Below, in pieces: positions 55,153 through 64,000 of a stretch of DNA of 64,000 bases. The stretch's first letter is position 1; every line of letters begins with the position of its first letter. The stretch covers positions 42,109,725-42,173,724 of the forward strand of contig CM035807.1 in the NCBI GenBank assembly GCA_020466095.1, in the 5' to 3' direction. The translations under genes were made by a program, and so were the position numbers. The DNA is from Chlorops oryzae. Lineage: Eukaryota > Arthropoda > Insecta > Diptera > Chloropidae. Under the pieces are notes generated by a model. That model was not told the origin of the DNA and did no database searches. It saw only the letters and a list, made by a program, of their open reading frames with translations.

Positions 55153-55270
55153 ATGGATGGCATGGAAGACCAATTTTCTGAAGCTGATCCATCTGTACCA
55201 AAAAGGCGGAGAACGATTTTTAGCTACGAGCTTAAACAACTGCTATGTAAAAAGTTAAAGGATTTCCCTT
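55153..55270 (+). CDS. Possible first exon of an unrecognised gene
   Basis: ATG at 55153 (context GAAGAATGGATGG) opens MDGMEDQFSEADPSVPKRRR, then TIFSYELKQLLCKKLKDFP. The acidic start followed by a basic PKRRR patch and a helical segment is protein-like and suggests a nuclear protein. Downstream the frame turns into low-complexity sequence. A donor is possible at 55270 (CTT|GTATAT) or 55277 (GG|GTATTT). The BEL/Pao element at 55418 would then lie in its intron. No second exon was recognised. I cannot name the family. Confidence 0.4.
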
Positions 55271-55417
55271 GTATATGGGTATTTGTTTTTAGTTGCTGGG
55301 CTAGCAAAATCACGAAAAGTCCAATTAACAAAGTTTCTGCAACCTTCGATTTCTGCATTTGCGACATATTTTTAACTTTTAAATTCAAGAAATTATTATT
55401 ATTGTTATTATTATTAT

Positions 55418-56065
55418 TGTTTGTTTTTTAAAGGATGAAGGGCACGTACCTGTTTCTCGTTGGGCTCGCAGATGTTGAATTGGGGCTTTTTGGTGGATTG
55501 CGCGGCGCGAATATGAATTTTGGTTGGGTTTTTTATTTGGAATTTTTTTCTTTTTCTTAGTTCACAAATTTTTCTTCTTTTTTTTTTCTTAAATTGGCTC
55601 TCTTTTTTACTTGCCTTATTTTTCCTTGTTTAAAGATTTTTCAATTCAATTCACTTCACATTTTTTTCCTTTTTTTTAAGTTGGTTTTTTATTTAAAAAT
55701 TTATTAATTAAATTCACTGTTTTTCTTTATTATTTCTCGGTCGTTCAAAATTTTCGCATTTCTTTTTAAATTATATTGTATTTTTTTGTTTTGTTTTTTG
55801 TTTAAAGGAGTTTGGATTTTTTTTTCTTCTTTTTCAACTTTTGTTTTTCGTTCGACGTTCGGACCAAGAGTTTTAATAGAATTTGGGGTCGCGTGTTTCG
55901 TTGGCGCCGTCCACTAAACGAGTGCCTTTTTGTCGATCGAAAAGCAGCTTTCGCTCGAACTCGAACTTCAAAGAGGCAAAAGGAGAGAAAAAGGAAGCGA
56001 TAATAGAAGAATTATTTCGCCGTGCTCTAAGGGCCCGGCTACGACGCGGCGGCGAAGAACGAACA
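55418..56065 (-). repeat. LTR (3' copy in element sense)
   Basis: Shares AAAGGATGAAGGGCACGTAC, CTCGCAGATG and GCTCGAACTCGAACTT with the other LTR. It is about 110 bp longer, mostly in T-rich stretches and the GACGTTCGGACC region. Confidence 0.9.
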
Positions 56066-56339
56066 TACTGCCCGCCTTGCGCTACGCAACCATATTTTTT
56101 CTCCCTTATCTTTCCCTCTGCCGCAGAAATTCGTAGAATTCGCGCAGGGTTTCTCTCACTTGGTCGGCGCCGGTTGGAGCTGGAGCGGCGATGTTGTCGC
56201 TCCCGGGATTGGAGGCGTCCGATCCCGATAGATGATTGATCGAGGCGGCGTTTTCCTGGATCCCATTGCCGAAATCGGCGACACCGACCCAGCCTGTGCA
56301 CTTGGGCGCGCACCACGTAGACCGACGATCTTTCCATGC

Positions 56340-56592
56340 TACGAGTCTTTGTAGATGTACTTTCCGGCTGCATTACGGCATGGTGAGGGTGATGGAACGA
56401 AAAGAAATGATTTTCTCGTATAATTGCAAAATCAGGGCGTGGCCCCATATGATCGGAGGCGATGTATTCAGACAGAACAGAACTATAGGCGTGGCGCATA
56501 AATGGCTGCTTTGCGAGCCTTGTCTCCAGGCTCCTATACTGCATCAGCGCTCCAAATCGGGACGAGCCCAAGCGAAGAGCGGCTCTGAAAAA
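56340..56592 (-). pseudogene. BEL/Pao RT start, frameshifted
   Basis: Continues the gag-protease frame after a stop. LGSSRFGALMQYRSLETRLA, SEYIASDHMG and HHPHHAVMQPES match the opening of Pao-type RT. The palm domain with its catalytic Asp residues is deleted; from about 56340 to the LTR the sequence no longer looks like RT. Confidence 0.75.
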
Positions 56593-57984
56593 TTAATCCT
56601 TAAATGGTAGGTGCACGACGTATCTACCATCCGAATTTCTAATAGTGGTTCGGGAATAAACTTCTTCAGTGTATGTGGCCTCTGGAAGAGGAGGAGGGGA
56701 GGTCGTAATTTCTTCCTGCTCCCGTAATGATTTGAGCGACTCGTGGAGTGACTCTTGGGTGTCTCCGGAGGAGACCTGCGTCGTAAACGCGCCGGTGGTT
56801 TCGCTGGCGATGGGCCCACTCAAATACCAACCGAAGACGGAATTTTGGGCAATTAGGCTTCCTCTGACATTCATCTTGACGCCCGGCCGCAGTAGTTTTG
56901 GCATGATATCAGACCCGATGACCATATCGATGCGGGCTGGATTCATAAAACGGGGATAGGCGAGCTCCAACGATGAGATCTCGTGGGGATCCAAATTGGA
57001 GACCCTTTTGGCTGGAAGCCAATTGGTCAATTTCGGCAACACCACGGCGTCGATTTCCTCCTCGAACGAAGAACGAGGCGATGCGAGCGTGATGATGCAT
57101 TCCTTTTTCGCGATGTGGGTGCATTGGCCACCCATGCCAGATACGTTGCAGATTTTGTGGATCGGTGGCAAATTCAACGGCAGCTGCATTCGTTCGGTCA
57201 AAAATGTCCTCTGCGAACCTTGATCTAAAAGCGCCCGGACAACGAATCGTTCTCCATTATGTAAAATTTGTGCGAAGGCCGTTGGCAAAAGCACCTGTGT
57301 TAGGCCGATGGAGACGTGCGTGTGTGCCTGTGAGGTGGAGGGGATGCTCACGGAGCTCGAAGCCTCTGGTGGCGCATGGAAATGCGGCGGTTGGCTCGTC
57401 GGAGACGGGCCCATCTCTGGAGGAGATGTCAAAGAGGGGGTAGAAACTTTCGTGTCCGGTGTTGCAGCCGCGCTCGTAAAAGGCAACAAAGTGTGATGTC
57501 GTTGTTGGCACTTCGTACAGTTAAAGTTGGTAGAACATTTTGATTCTTGATCACAAAGAGCGAGACAGTTGGGGCAACGCTGGGGTTGTACTTTGATAAA
57601 ATTATTAGATGGAGGCGCCGGAGAGAACTGTGGAGGCTCGTGTGTGCTGAAGAGCGGTGGACGATTTCGAACGTGGATCTTTAGCATGTCCCTAAGTCGT
57701 GCTCGAGCTATTATTTTGAGATCACGACATTCGTTGTAGGTCACCTGAGCGCGCGCAGTAGCCTCGGCAGACCATTCCTCATGGAAGCGAGCAGCGCTGT
57801 AAGCGTTATGAAAGCTTTCCCAATAAGAAATAATGTCTTCGTCTTCAACTTCTATGAGTGATTGCGTTTGTTTCAAGGGATCGGAGTGTATAACCATGTC
57901 GCAGAAGCTCTTAAGTTGCTCCACGGCATCATTAAATTGAAAGTCGAAGGACATGTTGATAGCTTTGATGAAATGGTATCGCAA
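56593..57984 (-). pseudogene. BEL/Pao gag and aspartic protease
   Basis: A 460-codon minus-strand frame, open to its 3' end. The gag part has YWESFHNAYSAARFHEEW and a zinc-knuckle pair (CPNCLALCDQESKC, CTKCQQRHHTLLPF). A Pro/Ser-rich linker follows, then the protease with RALLDQGSQRTFLTE (catalytic DQGS), MVIGSDIMPKLL and NSVFGWYLSGPI. The last codons (RYVVHLPFKD) are the start of RT. The first listed residue is not ATG; the first Met is near 57954, and the typical gag N-terminus appears truncated or frameshifted. Confidence 0.85.
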
Positions 57985-59184
57985 ATCAGGTGCAGCGCTT
58001 CCGGAATAAAGATGAAAAATGTCGAATAATATCTCAGCACAATTAACGAATATAGTCGCCCACGCGTAAATTTAATTTCATTAAATGCAGAAATTTTCGA
58101 TGACAACACAAAATTAAATAGTGGCACAACCGTGGTCAGGTGCGGAAAAAACCGGTCGTAGGGTAAAACGAGGCTTGACGTCGGATGAGCGCCGCAAAAT
58201 CAGACGCAATCAAACGTAGGTATTGCTGCCTTGGTAGCGAATCGTTATTAATTCCTGTACTGCAATATAAATGTATGTTGAGGAGGAAAATCTTAGCAAT
58301 ATAGTGGGACCGATGCCGACGGTAGCGCACTTCCAGTTCCAGCCTTTTATTTTCGCAACACCCTCACAAGATTCTTGCAACCCCAAATTCAATATTAAAA
58401 TATCCAGATGAATTAATAAATTTATTAAAATCAAATCCAAATCCAAAAAAAATTGCAATATTTAAAATTTCAATACGCCACTCGTCAAAGGCATAGGAAT
58501 TTTGTCTAATATGTTTACATGCAAAGCGCCGACAGCGTCAGCAGCGCACAAGCAGAGGAGACACGATGCGAGTATAGTGATCGACAGAACCACAAAGCGA
58601 CCGAGCGACAGAGCGACGCTTCAACTGCCTTATCACTGCGGCGACCAGTTATGAACGTAAACGAAAACGTGTGCGTGTGAGTGATTGCAGGCGAGCCGCG
58701 ACTTCAACAACGTGGGCAGGTTCGTCGTACAAACTACGCTCAACACGTTTGATGTTCGATGCAGTCTAGTGACCAACACATCAAGTGTTACGTATGAAAT
58801 TGATATGTATGTACAGGCGTGATCGCTACGCGCTGTAAGTGAAATGATGGATGAAAAAAAAACCAAAGCGCTTTACTTTCGCAGATCACCACAAGGGAAT
58901 GCAATAAGAAAAAAAATATTTTAAGGCTTTGATGCTGCTGTTCGTTGTGCACAAAACCACCACCAAACGTGGCACGGGTGTGCGAGCGAGAGAGAACGAT
59001 GTGTATAGGAAAGGAAAAGGTGAATCCACGCAGCGATATGTGTCACGCGTTTTGATCGTGTTGCCCTTGACTTTGCTCGAGGGCAAATGTCGGTCAATGC
59101 TGACACACACGTGGCGGATTTTTTTCGACCTTTTTTGGATGATATGGTCCACCAGAACTCCAGTCTCCTGGCATGATCGCCAAA

Positions 59185-59721
59185 TGTTTGTTATTTAAAG
59201 GATGAAGGGCACGTACCTGTTTCTCGCTGGGCTCGCAGATGGTGAATTGGGGCTATTTGTGGATTGCGCGGCGCGGATATGATTTTTGAGTTGGGTTTTT
59301 TATTTGGAATTTCTTTTTCCTTTTCTTAATTCACTAATTTTTCTTCTTTTTCTTAGCTCACTAATTTTTTCTTCTTTTTTTTAATTCACTAATTTTTCTT
59401 CGTTTTTTGTAGTTGGTTTTTTATTTAAAAATCTATTAATTGAGTTCACTGTTTTTCTTTATTAGTTCATCATATTGTATTTTTTTTTGTTTGGTTTTTG
59501 TTTAAGGGAGTTTGGTTTTTTTGTTGGTTATATTTGTAATGGGGGCGATGATGCGCGCACGGACTTTACTGGGCGAGACTACTTGTACGAATCGTCTGTG
59601 TTGAAGGGCCAGAAGTCGCTCGAACTCGAACTTTCGAAGTCGTACAGAAAAAAAGAAAAGATCGATTAGTTCGCCGCGCTTTAAAGGTTCGGCTGCGTAG
59701 CTGCGGCGGCGAACACGAACA
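59185..59721 (-). repeat. LTR (5' copy in element sense)
   Basis: Second LTR, with several internal deletions relative to 55418-56065; together they show the element is not very recent. Confidence 0.9.
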
Positions 59722-59949
59722 ATTATTATTATTATTTGTGTATTGCGCCTTAATAAATTAAGACGCAATCTTTAAAACAATAAGAGGCCCTAGCTTCCGA
59801 GGCTATCGGCCTCAAGAAATTATTCCTGTTCATTGACAATGACAGCTCACATGCAAACAAAACTCAGCTGACTTTAGAGCGTGAAATATATGGCTAACTC
59901 TACAAAGATAAATTAGTATCTACTCGATACCGGCCTTATAGCATAATAA

Positions 59950-60415
59950 GGCCCATACACTACACCAGTATGCTGGCACCATCAAGTCATTGGGCCAGCA
60001 TGCTCGCAGCACATAACACACCAACATTCTGGTACAGTATTCATTTGTTTTCAAAATTTGAGCAGACATGTCATGGGTACGGCTGGAAAAAATCCCTTTA
60101 AAAGGTAAAACGTACACTAAAAGCAATGGAAAAAAATCTTTAAAATTTCCAAATAAATCCCTAAAAAGAGGACATTTAAATCTTTGAGAAATGTCATATA
60201 TTTCCCCCGATGTCCGAAAATTCCTCTTCGACGCTATCTTTCAATTGAGCAATTTTCACCATACACTACAACAGCATGCTGGTACAATCATGAAAATATC
60301 AAAATCTTTTAGATGTTGCACCAGCAGCTGTACAATCGCACCACAACCCCATACACGCTCAATCAGCTGGCACAATCACTTGATGGTGCCAGCATGCTGG
60401 TGTAGTGTATGGGCC
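59950..60415. mobile_element. MITE with 38-bp inverted ends (GGCCCATACACTACACCAG)
   Basis: The left end GGCCCATACACTACACCAGT and the right end CTGGTGTAGTGTATGGGCC are complementary over about 38 bp with the internal ACCATCAAGT. A further partial end motif lies at about 60260-60287. Confidence 0.9.
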
Positions 60416-60470
60416 CTATTACGGTCGCTTGTGTTGTCGCATAATATGAACGGCGACTTTGAGCCCTACT

Positions 60471-60999
60471 GAAGCCATACACGTTCAAATAAATTTCCAA
60501 AAATACTTGCAAGCACAGCATATTTGACCGTGTGTGGCGCTGCTTGCAAGCATCGTTTCATGTTTGACTGAAAATTTAAGCAAAATCAAAACATGTAGAT
60601 TTATTGGAGGTGTGGCCTAGTGTTTAAGAAAAAATTTGAGTGTGTATGGCGGTGATTGTCAATATGCAGTGTAAAAATTCAGTTGAGTGCGGTCGTTGAA
60701 GGGTCATCACTTTTCCGAAAAAGTCAATATTATTGAATATTGAGGCATGACATTTAAAAATGTATAAAATAATATAAATATAAAAGGAATGGCGAATTTA
60801 CAAATAAATTCAATATATCATTATTTTATTCGAACACATTTTTTGTTTAATATGTCTGCTCTTTTCGCATTTGCTCCTTCAAACTGCAAAATCAACTGAT
60901 ATTTGAGTAAATATTTGACATTTTGATTGAGCGTGTATATCAAATGGTCAAACGTGCTTGAAAGCTAATTTGTAATTTTATTTGAGCGTGTATGGCTTC
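60471..60999. mobile_element. MITE adjoining the Mcm5 promoter
   Basis: GAAGCCATACACGTTCAAAT on the left and ATTTGAGCGTGTATGGCTTC on the right form inverted ends of about 26 bp. Its right end is 22 bp before the DRE at 61022. Confidence 0.85.
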
Positions 61000-61021
61000 G
61001 GTTAAAAGGCCTCATAGATAC

Positions 61022-61029
61022 TATCGATA
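61022..61029. promoter_or_regulatory. Mcm5: DRE (DREF-binding site) upstream of Mcm5
   Basis: TATCGATA, the 8-bp palindrome bound by DREF in Drosophila proliferation-gene promoters, 109 bases before the ATG. Related CATCGAT and CATCGATA motifs occur at 61034 and 61114. Confidence 0.75.
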
Positions 61030-61077
61030 ATGCCATCGATTGTTTTCCAGCTCTACTTCGCGATGATTGTATTTTGA

Positions 61078-61085
61078 GCGGGAAA
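61078..61085 (-). promoter_or_regulatory. Mcm5: E2F-type site upstream of Mcm5
   Basis: GCGGGAAA on the plus strand (TTTCCCGC on the minus) matches the E2F consensus, 53 bases before the ATG. E2F plus DRE is the standard combination at fly replication genes. Confidence 0.65.
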
Positions 61086-61137
61086 TTCGTTTGTGTAACC
61101 AGTTTTGTTTCTTCATCGATACGTCAGATAAACCATA

Positions 61138-61295
61138 ATGGAAGGCTTTGATCAAGCTGAAATATATTTTTCTGATAACTTTGGCGGAGACGTTCAGCAT
61201 CAAGAAGGGTGTCATATAAATCTTCAGGCTGTAAAGAAGAAGTACAAAGATTTTTTGCGTACTTTTAGCGACGATAATTTTTTTTATAAATACAG
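61138..61295 (+). CDS. Mcm5: Mcm5 exon 1: N-terminus, located downstream of the other exons
   Basis: ATG at 61138 opens MEGFDQAEIYFSDNFGGD, followed by LQAVKKKYKDFLRTFSDDNFF and ending YKY plus two bases of an Arg codon at ACAG|GTATGA. This closely matches the remembered start of Drosophila Mcm5 (MEGFDDAGVFFSDNFGGD). The phase-2 donor fits the phase-2 acceptor of the exon at 1718 exactly, restoring ..[14 protein letters not shown]... Upstream lie a DRE and an E2F-type site, so this is a genuine 5' end and not a retrocopy. It sits 36 kb after exon 4 on the same strand and across an N gap, so the displayed order cannot produce a normal transcript. Confidence 0.95.
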
Positions 61296-61539
61296 GTATG
61301 AATTTATATATAAAAGAGCAAGGTGTATTTAATAAGGTGATATCAGTTCCACAACAAGAAAATCAAATATAAAACAAACACATTGCTTTATTGTTGCAAA
61401 TAAACTAAAAATTCAAAAAAATTCATATAGTTTGACAGTTTAGTTTCAGAAAGAAGAAGACAAAGTTGGCCACCACCTTGTTAAATACGCCTTGATAAAA
61501 GAGCGGCACGAATGTTTTGATTCCCTACGTACATACAGT
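61296..61539 (+). other. Mcm5: Start of Mcm5 intron 1
   Basis: GTATGA donor at 61296. No exon with homology to the next MCM5 segment occurs between here and the window end. Confidence 0.6.
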
Positions 61540-61540
61540 A

Positions 61541-61666
61541 GTGGGACTCATGCAGCTTCGCAAATTGTGGGAAATTAGAAATTTGTCACACAACTGTCAA
61601 AATTTATATGAAAATTTACGATGGGAAAAGTTGCGAAGGCATTTTGCGAAGCTGCATGAGTACCAC
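61541..61666. mobile_element. TA-flanked short MITE
   Basis: GTGGGACTCATGCAGCTTCG and CGAAGCTGCATGAGTACCAC are inverted ends, with TA on both sides (61539-61540, 61667-61668); 126 bp. Confidence 0.85.
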
Positions 61667-61679
61667 TAGTGACTACCAC

Positions 61680-63060
61680 TCAAAATGGCCCATCTGTTAA
61701 ATCTTCATATAAATGCCTATAGCTTGAAAAATATAACTGTTACAACAAAATTGTTTGAGAAACATAACAAATTTATTAAATTTTCAACATAAAAAACTTA
61801 ACTTTATTCATTTCAAACAAAAAACTTGGAAGTTATAACAAAAATAAAAATATTCGCGCTAAATTCATGCGTTACTCAAAATGGCCCACTTAGCTTTAAA
61901 GCGGGATAACTAAAAATATTTCCAAAAATTTGTGGTTCTAATATTAAGTCGGATATCCTTATCATTAAATAGCGGATTTTAGTCGGGTTGGAACGGATTG
62001 GACTAGTTTCTTTACATTCCGCGGGTTAATTTTAACCCATACCGCTTTTAGGGCAGTTTCAAGGTATTTTATATTACTAATGTAATGTTTTTGGATTTGA
62101 ATCTCAAATTTTTTCCAAAACTCGTCTTTAATGTTGAGATTGCATGAGTGTGGGCATCTGAAGCACTCTGGGACAATTTTTTAGTCACCATTTCTTGACG
62201 ATTCCAGCAATATGCTCAGGCTCATTATCTTAGTAGAAGTGATATGTCCCTGCTATACCTAACTTCCGCGCACTTTGGATTAAATTTTCTCGTAATATTT
62301 TCGAATAGTGGTTCTTAACCATTCGACCTTTTAAATTCGCTCACGCCTGCCAGATAAATCATTTAGAGTTCTGGAACAATGTAATTTTTGTCAATAGCCG
62401 AAATATAATATAATTGGATCGGATAGAGTAAATGTTTGGGGAAAACCGAAAGGTAAACTCAATGTAAAGCGTCTACAACTTAGCACGGTGCCTGGCATCT
62501 TTTGGTCTAGGGCCCTTGTTCGGCAGCTGGGGTGGGTAATCTATGCCTGATCGATGGAATTATGGTTAACGCAACGAATAATGTTTTGATTCCAAAAAAC
62601 GAAATCACTTAGCATACACATACAGATATGTATTCGTTTTTCGTTAACAAAACGAATCGAGCGTTACTAAAAGTCTTGTGCTCTTGATCTGCATAGTTTT
62701 AGCTTCCTACGCTAGAGAAAGAATTTACGCGTAGGTATTTTATGCATTCAAATTGCTGCAATTTCCAACCAAAGGTCTTTTAGAGCTTCCTTTAAAAATT
62801 CTTTGCTATTAGAAGCCGAGTGATCAATTTTATGGCTACCAGTTCGCAAACTTTTTGAATGGGATTTAAATCCGGTGATCTAGGAGGACTACAAAGCTTA
62901 CGTGGAGCATAATACATCAACCAATCTTTGACTGAGCGTCTTCAATGCCTTATAAGATCAAGAAGCTCTAAAAGAACCTTGTTTGGAAATTGCGGCATCC
63001 GAAATAAATAATTTGGTTATACCAAATCATCTTCAGCCAGTCGTGGAGGGTGGACTAACT
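61680..63060 (-). pseudogene. Tc1-like transposase remnants
   Basis: Minus-strand pieces: YQDNEPEHIAGIVKKW (catalytic Asp region) near 62200-62240 and LETALKAVWVKINPRNVKKL near 61990-62060, the usual Tc1 C-terminus. A second partial copy, PRSPDLNPIQKVCEL, lies near 62860-62900. A plus-strand scrap (GSDRVNVWGKPKGKLN) near 62420 suggests rearrangement or a second orientation. No intact frame. CTCAAAATGGCCCA occurs at 61678 and 61874 and may be an end motif. Confidence 0.6.
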
Positions 63061-64000
63061 AAAGACTAATATCTGTTTCAAGTGCATGAATTAAACGAAA
63101 TCTAGGCCATGAAAGTATTCATTTGTAAAGTATGTATTTATACTTTTGTTGAACGTTTAGTTTTTATCTCTTTTACTGTAATATATGCGAGAATTTAGGT
63201 TTTTTCGTTTTTATTTGTTATACATACAGGGTGTTCACGGAATTTTCTGCATTATTTTAATACGCTATAGCTTATATCAAGAGCTTTATTTTTTGTTTTT
63301 GGACCACTAGTGTAAAAGGTACCGTTGTATCTATTTTTAAATACTATAAAAAATACTTAAAAAATTATCAAAAATTTTTCTTTTTTCTATACAAAATGTG
63401 TCCGCTTTTAAAGTGCTATATCTCAATAATAGTACCTTTTAGACTGGTGCACAGTGGTGTAAAAGGCATCTGTAGCGCGAATTAAGTCCAAAAATCAAAG
63501 TTTGGCTAAGTTATCGAAAACTACCTTATATCAAAGAAAAATATCCAAATCTAAAGGATTCAGCCGATATTTCGGTTCGGTTAAATTTGTTTGCGCATTT
63601 AAAATCATAGAATTTTGACAGAAAGTTTTGATGTCAGAAAAAAGTATTTGAGGCTTCTATTGAAAAACAATAAGAATGGAACTTAAAAACAATGCTAAGC
63701 TCTTCATGTTAAAACCAAAATTGGTTGAAAGTAGTCAATGGTTTTTAAATTACAAACCAAAATGCAAGAGCACCTTCTTCTTGTCCCTTTTATTTTAAGT
63801 ATTGATGTATTGGAAATAAAAAACAAAAATTTTTTTTTTGACCGCTTCCGTCGAACGCCTTTTTTTTTGGCATTCTCAGATTTCATCCGTGCGGAGCTTT
63901 TCGATGAATGGTGGAAAGTGAAGCATTTGAAGAGGATTGATGCCTCCCATGTCTTTAAACTTTTTGTTACAAGCAACAACAATACGGAACTACATGACAT
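63061..64000. other. AT-rich DNA, no gene recognised
   Basis: Contains the repeated motif GTGTAAAAGG (63311, 63452) and, at 63850-64000 on the plus strand, an open stretch (DFIRAELFDEWWKVKHLKRI..) that runs out of the window and could belong to a transposon. Expected to be Mcm5 intron 1. Confidence 0.4.

Larger units (their letters stand above)
55418..59721 (-). mobile_element. BEL/Pao LTR retrotransposon, internally deleted
   Basis: LTRs at 55418-56065 (648 bp) and 59185-59721 (537 bp) both begin TGTTTGTT and end GAACA. ATTAT flanks the element on both sides (55413-55417, 59722-59726), a 5-bp target duplication. Just inside the right LTR, in minus-strand sense, is GGCGATCATGCCAGGAG, positioned as the primer binding site. 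Coding content is gag, protease and the first RT blocks only; most of RT, RNase H and integrase are missing. Confidence 0.95.

Noticed and set aside
56236..56610. Plus-strand ORFs opposite the BEL gag-protease region
   Set aside because: Shadows of the minus-strand coding region; no motifs.
58886..59152. Small ORFs between BEL gag and the right LTR
   Set aside because: This is the element's untranslated 5' region; no homology or conserved motif seen.

Overview
The window is animal nuclear DNA, almost certainly from a higher dipteran with a large, transposon-rich genome (a tephritid fruit fly is my best guess, from general resemblance only). Evidence: two host genes encode proteins that closely resemble remembered Drosophila orthologues and have short GT..AG introns. 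The rest is AT-rich DNA packed with insect-type transposable elements (piggyBac, mariner, Tc3/Tc1, hAT, pogo-like, PIF/Harbinger-like MITEs, BEL/Pao LTR elements, LOA and CR1/Jockey-type LINEs, tRNA-derived SINEs). No bacterial operons, no CRISPR and no intact tRNA or rRNA gene were seen.

Host genes. (1) Mcm5, plus strand: exon 2 at 1718-2828, a 21.5 kb transposon-filled intron, exon 3 at 24350-25168 and exon 4 at 25222-25338. The missing first exon is in the same window and on the same strand but far downstream, at 61138-61295, beyond an N gap (53428-53527). Its splice phase fits exon 2 and the four exons add up to a full-length 734-residue protein. The simplest reading is that the two scaffold pieces are in the wrong order; tandem duplication or real rearrangement are alternatives. 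A DRE and an E2F-type site lie just upstream of exon 1. (2) Mocs2, minus strand: a bicistronic molybdopterin-synthase locus. Mocs2A (49079-49354) is followed six bases later by Mocs2B, five exons between 49072 and 36785 with a 10.9 kb transposon-filled first intron. Mcm5 exons 2-4 and Mocs2 are tail to tail. A possible first exon of an unrecognised gene lies at 55153.

Layout. 1-560: LINE fragment, inverted copy of sequence at 25.8-31.6 kb. 560-2828: Mcm5 intron 1 end and exon 2. 2829-24349: giant intron, holding a piggyBac remnant (3483-4537), inverted 1 kb arms (4541-5545 and 20930-21945), microsatellite-bearing repeats, a split Tc3-like transposase, a 127-bp satellite-like array, a BEL-type LTR remnant, a 2.57 kb near-perfect tandem duplication (14030-19159), a hAT transposase tail and a TAA-flanked element ending 50 bp before exon 3. 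25.7-31.6 kb: a LINE split by a LOA element that is itself split by a mariner. 31.6-36.8 kb: MITEs, a SINE and a gag-like pseudogene. 36.8-49.4 kb: Mocs2, whose big intron holds BEL integrase and gag pieces, MITEs, a degenerate CR1-like LINE and a long-TIR element carrying two SINEs. 49.4-53.4 kb: nested TTA-flanked MITEs and a duplicated block running into the gap. 53.5-64 kb: LINE scrap, MITEs, a BEL/Pao element with both LTRs and an exact target duplication (55418-59721), the Mcm5 promoter and exon 1, and Tc1-like remnants.

Functionally, Mcm5 (replicative helicase) and Mocs2 (molybdenum cofactor synthesis) are unrelated housekeeping genes. The notable content is the exon order, the nested-transposon architecture and several sharp structural signals (target duplications, perfect inverted repeats, duplicated blocks at the gap).
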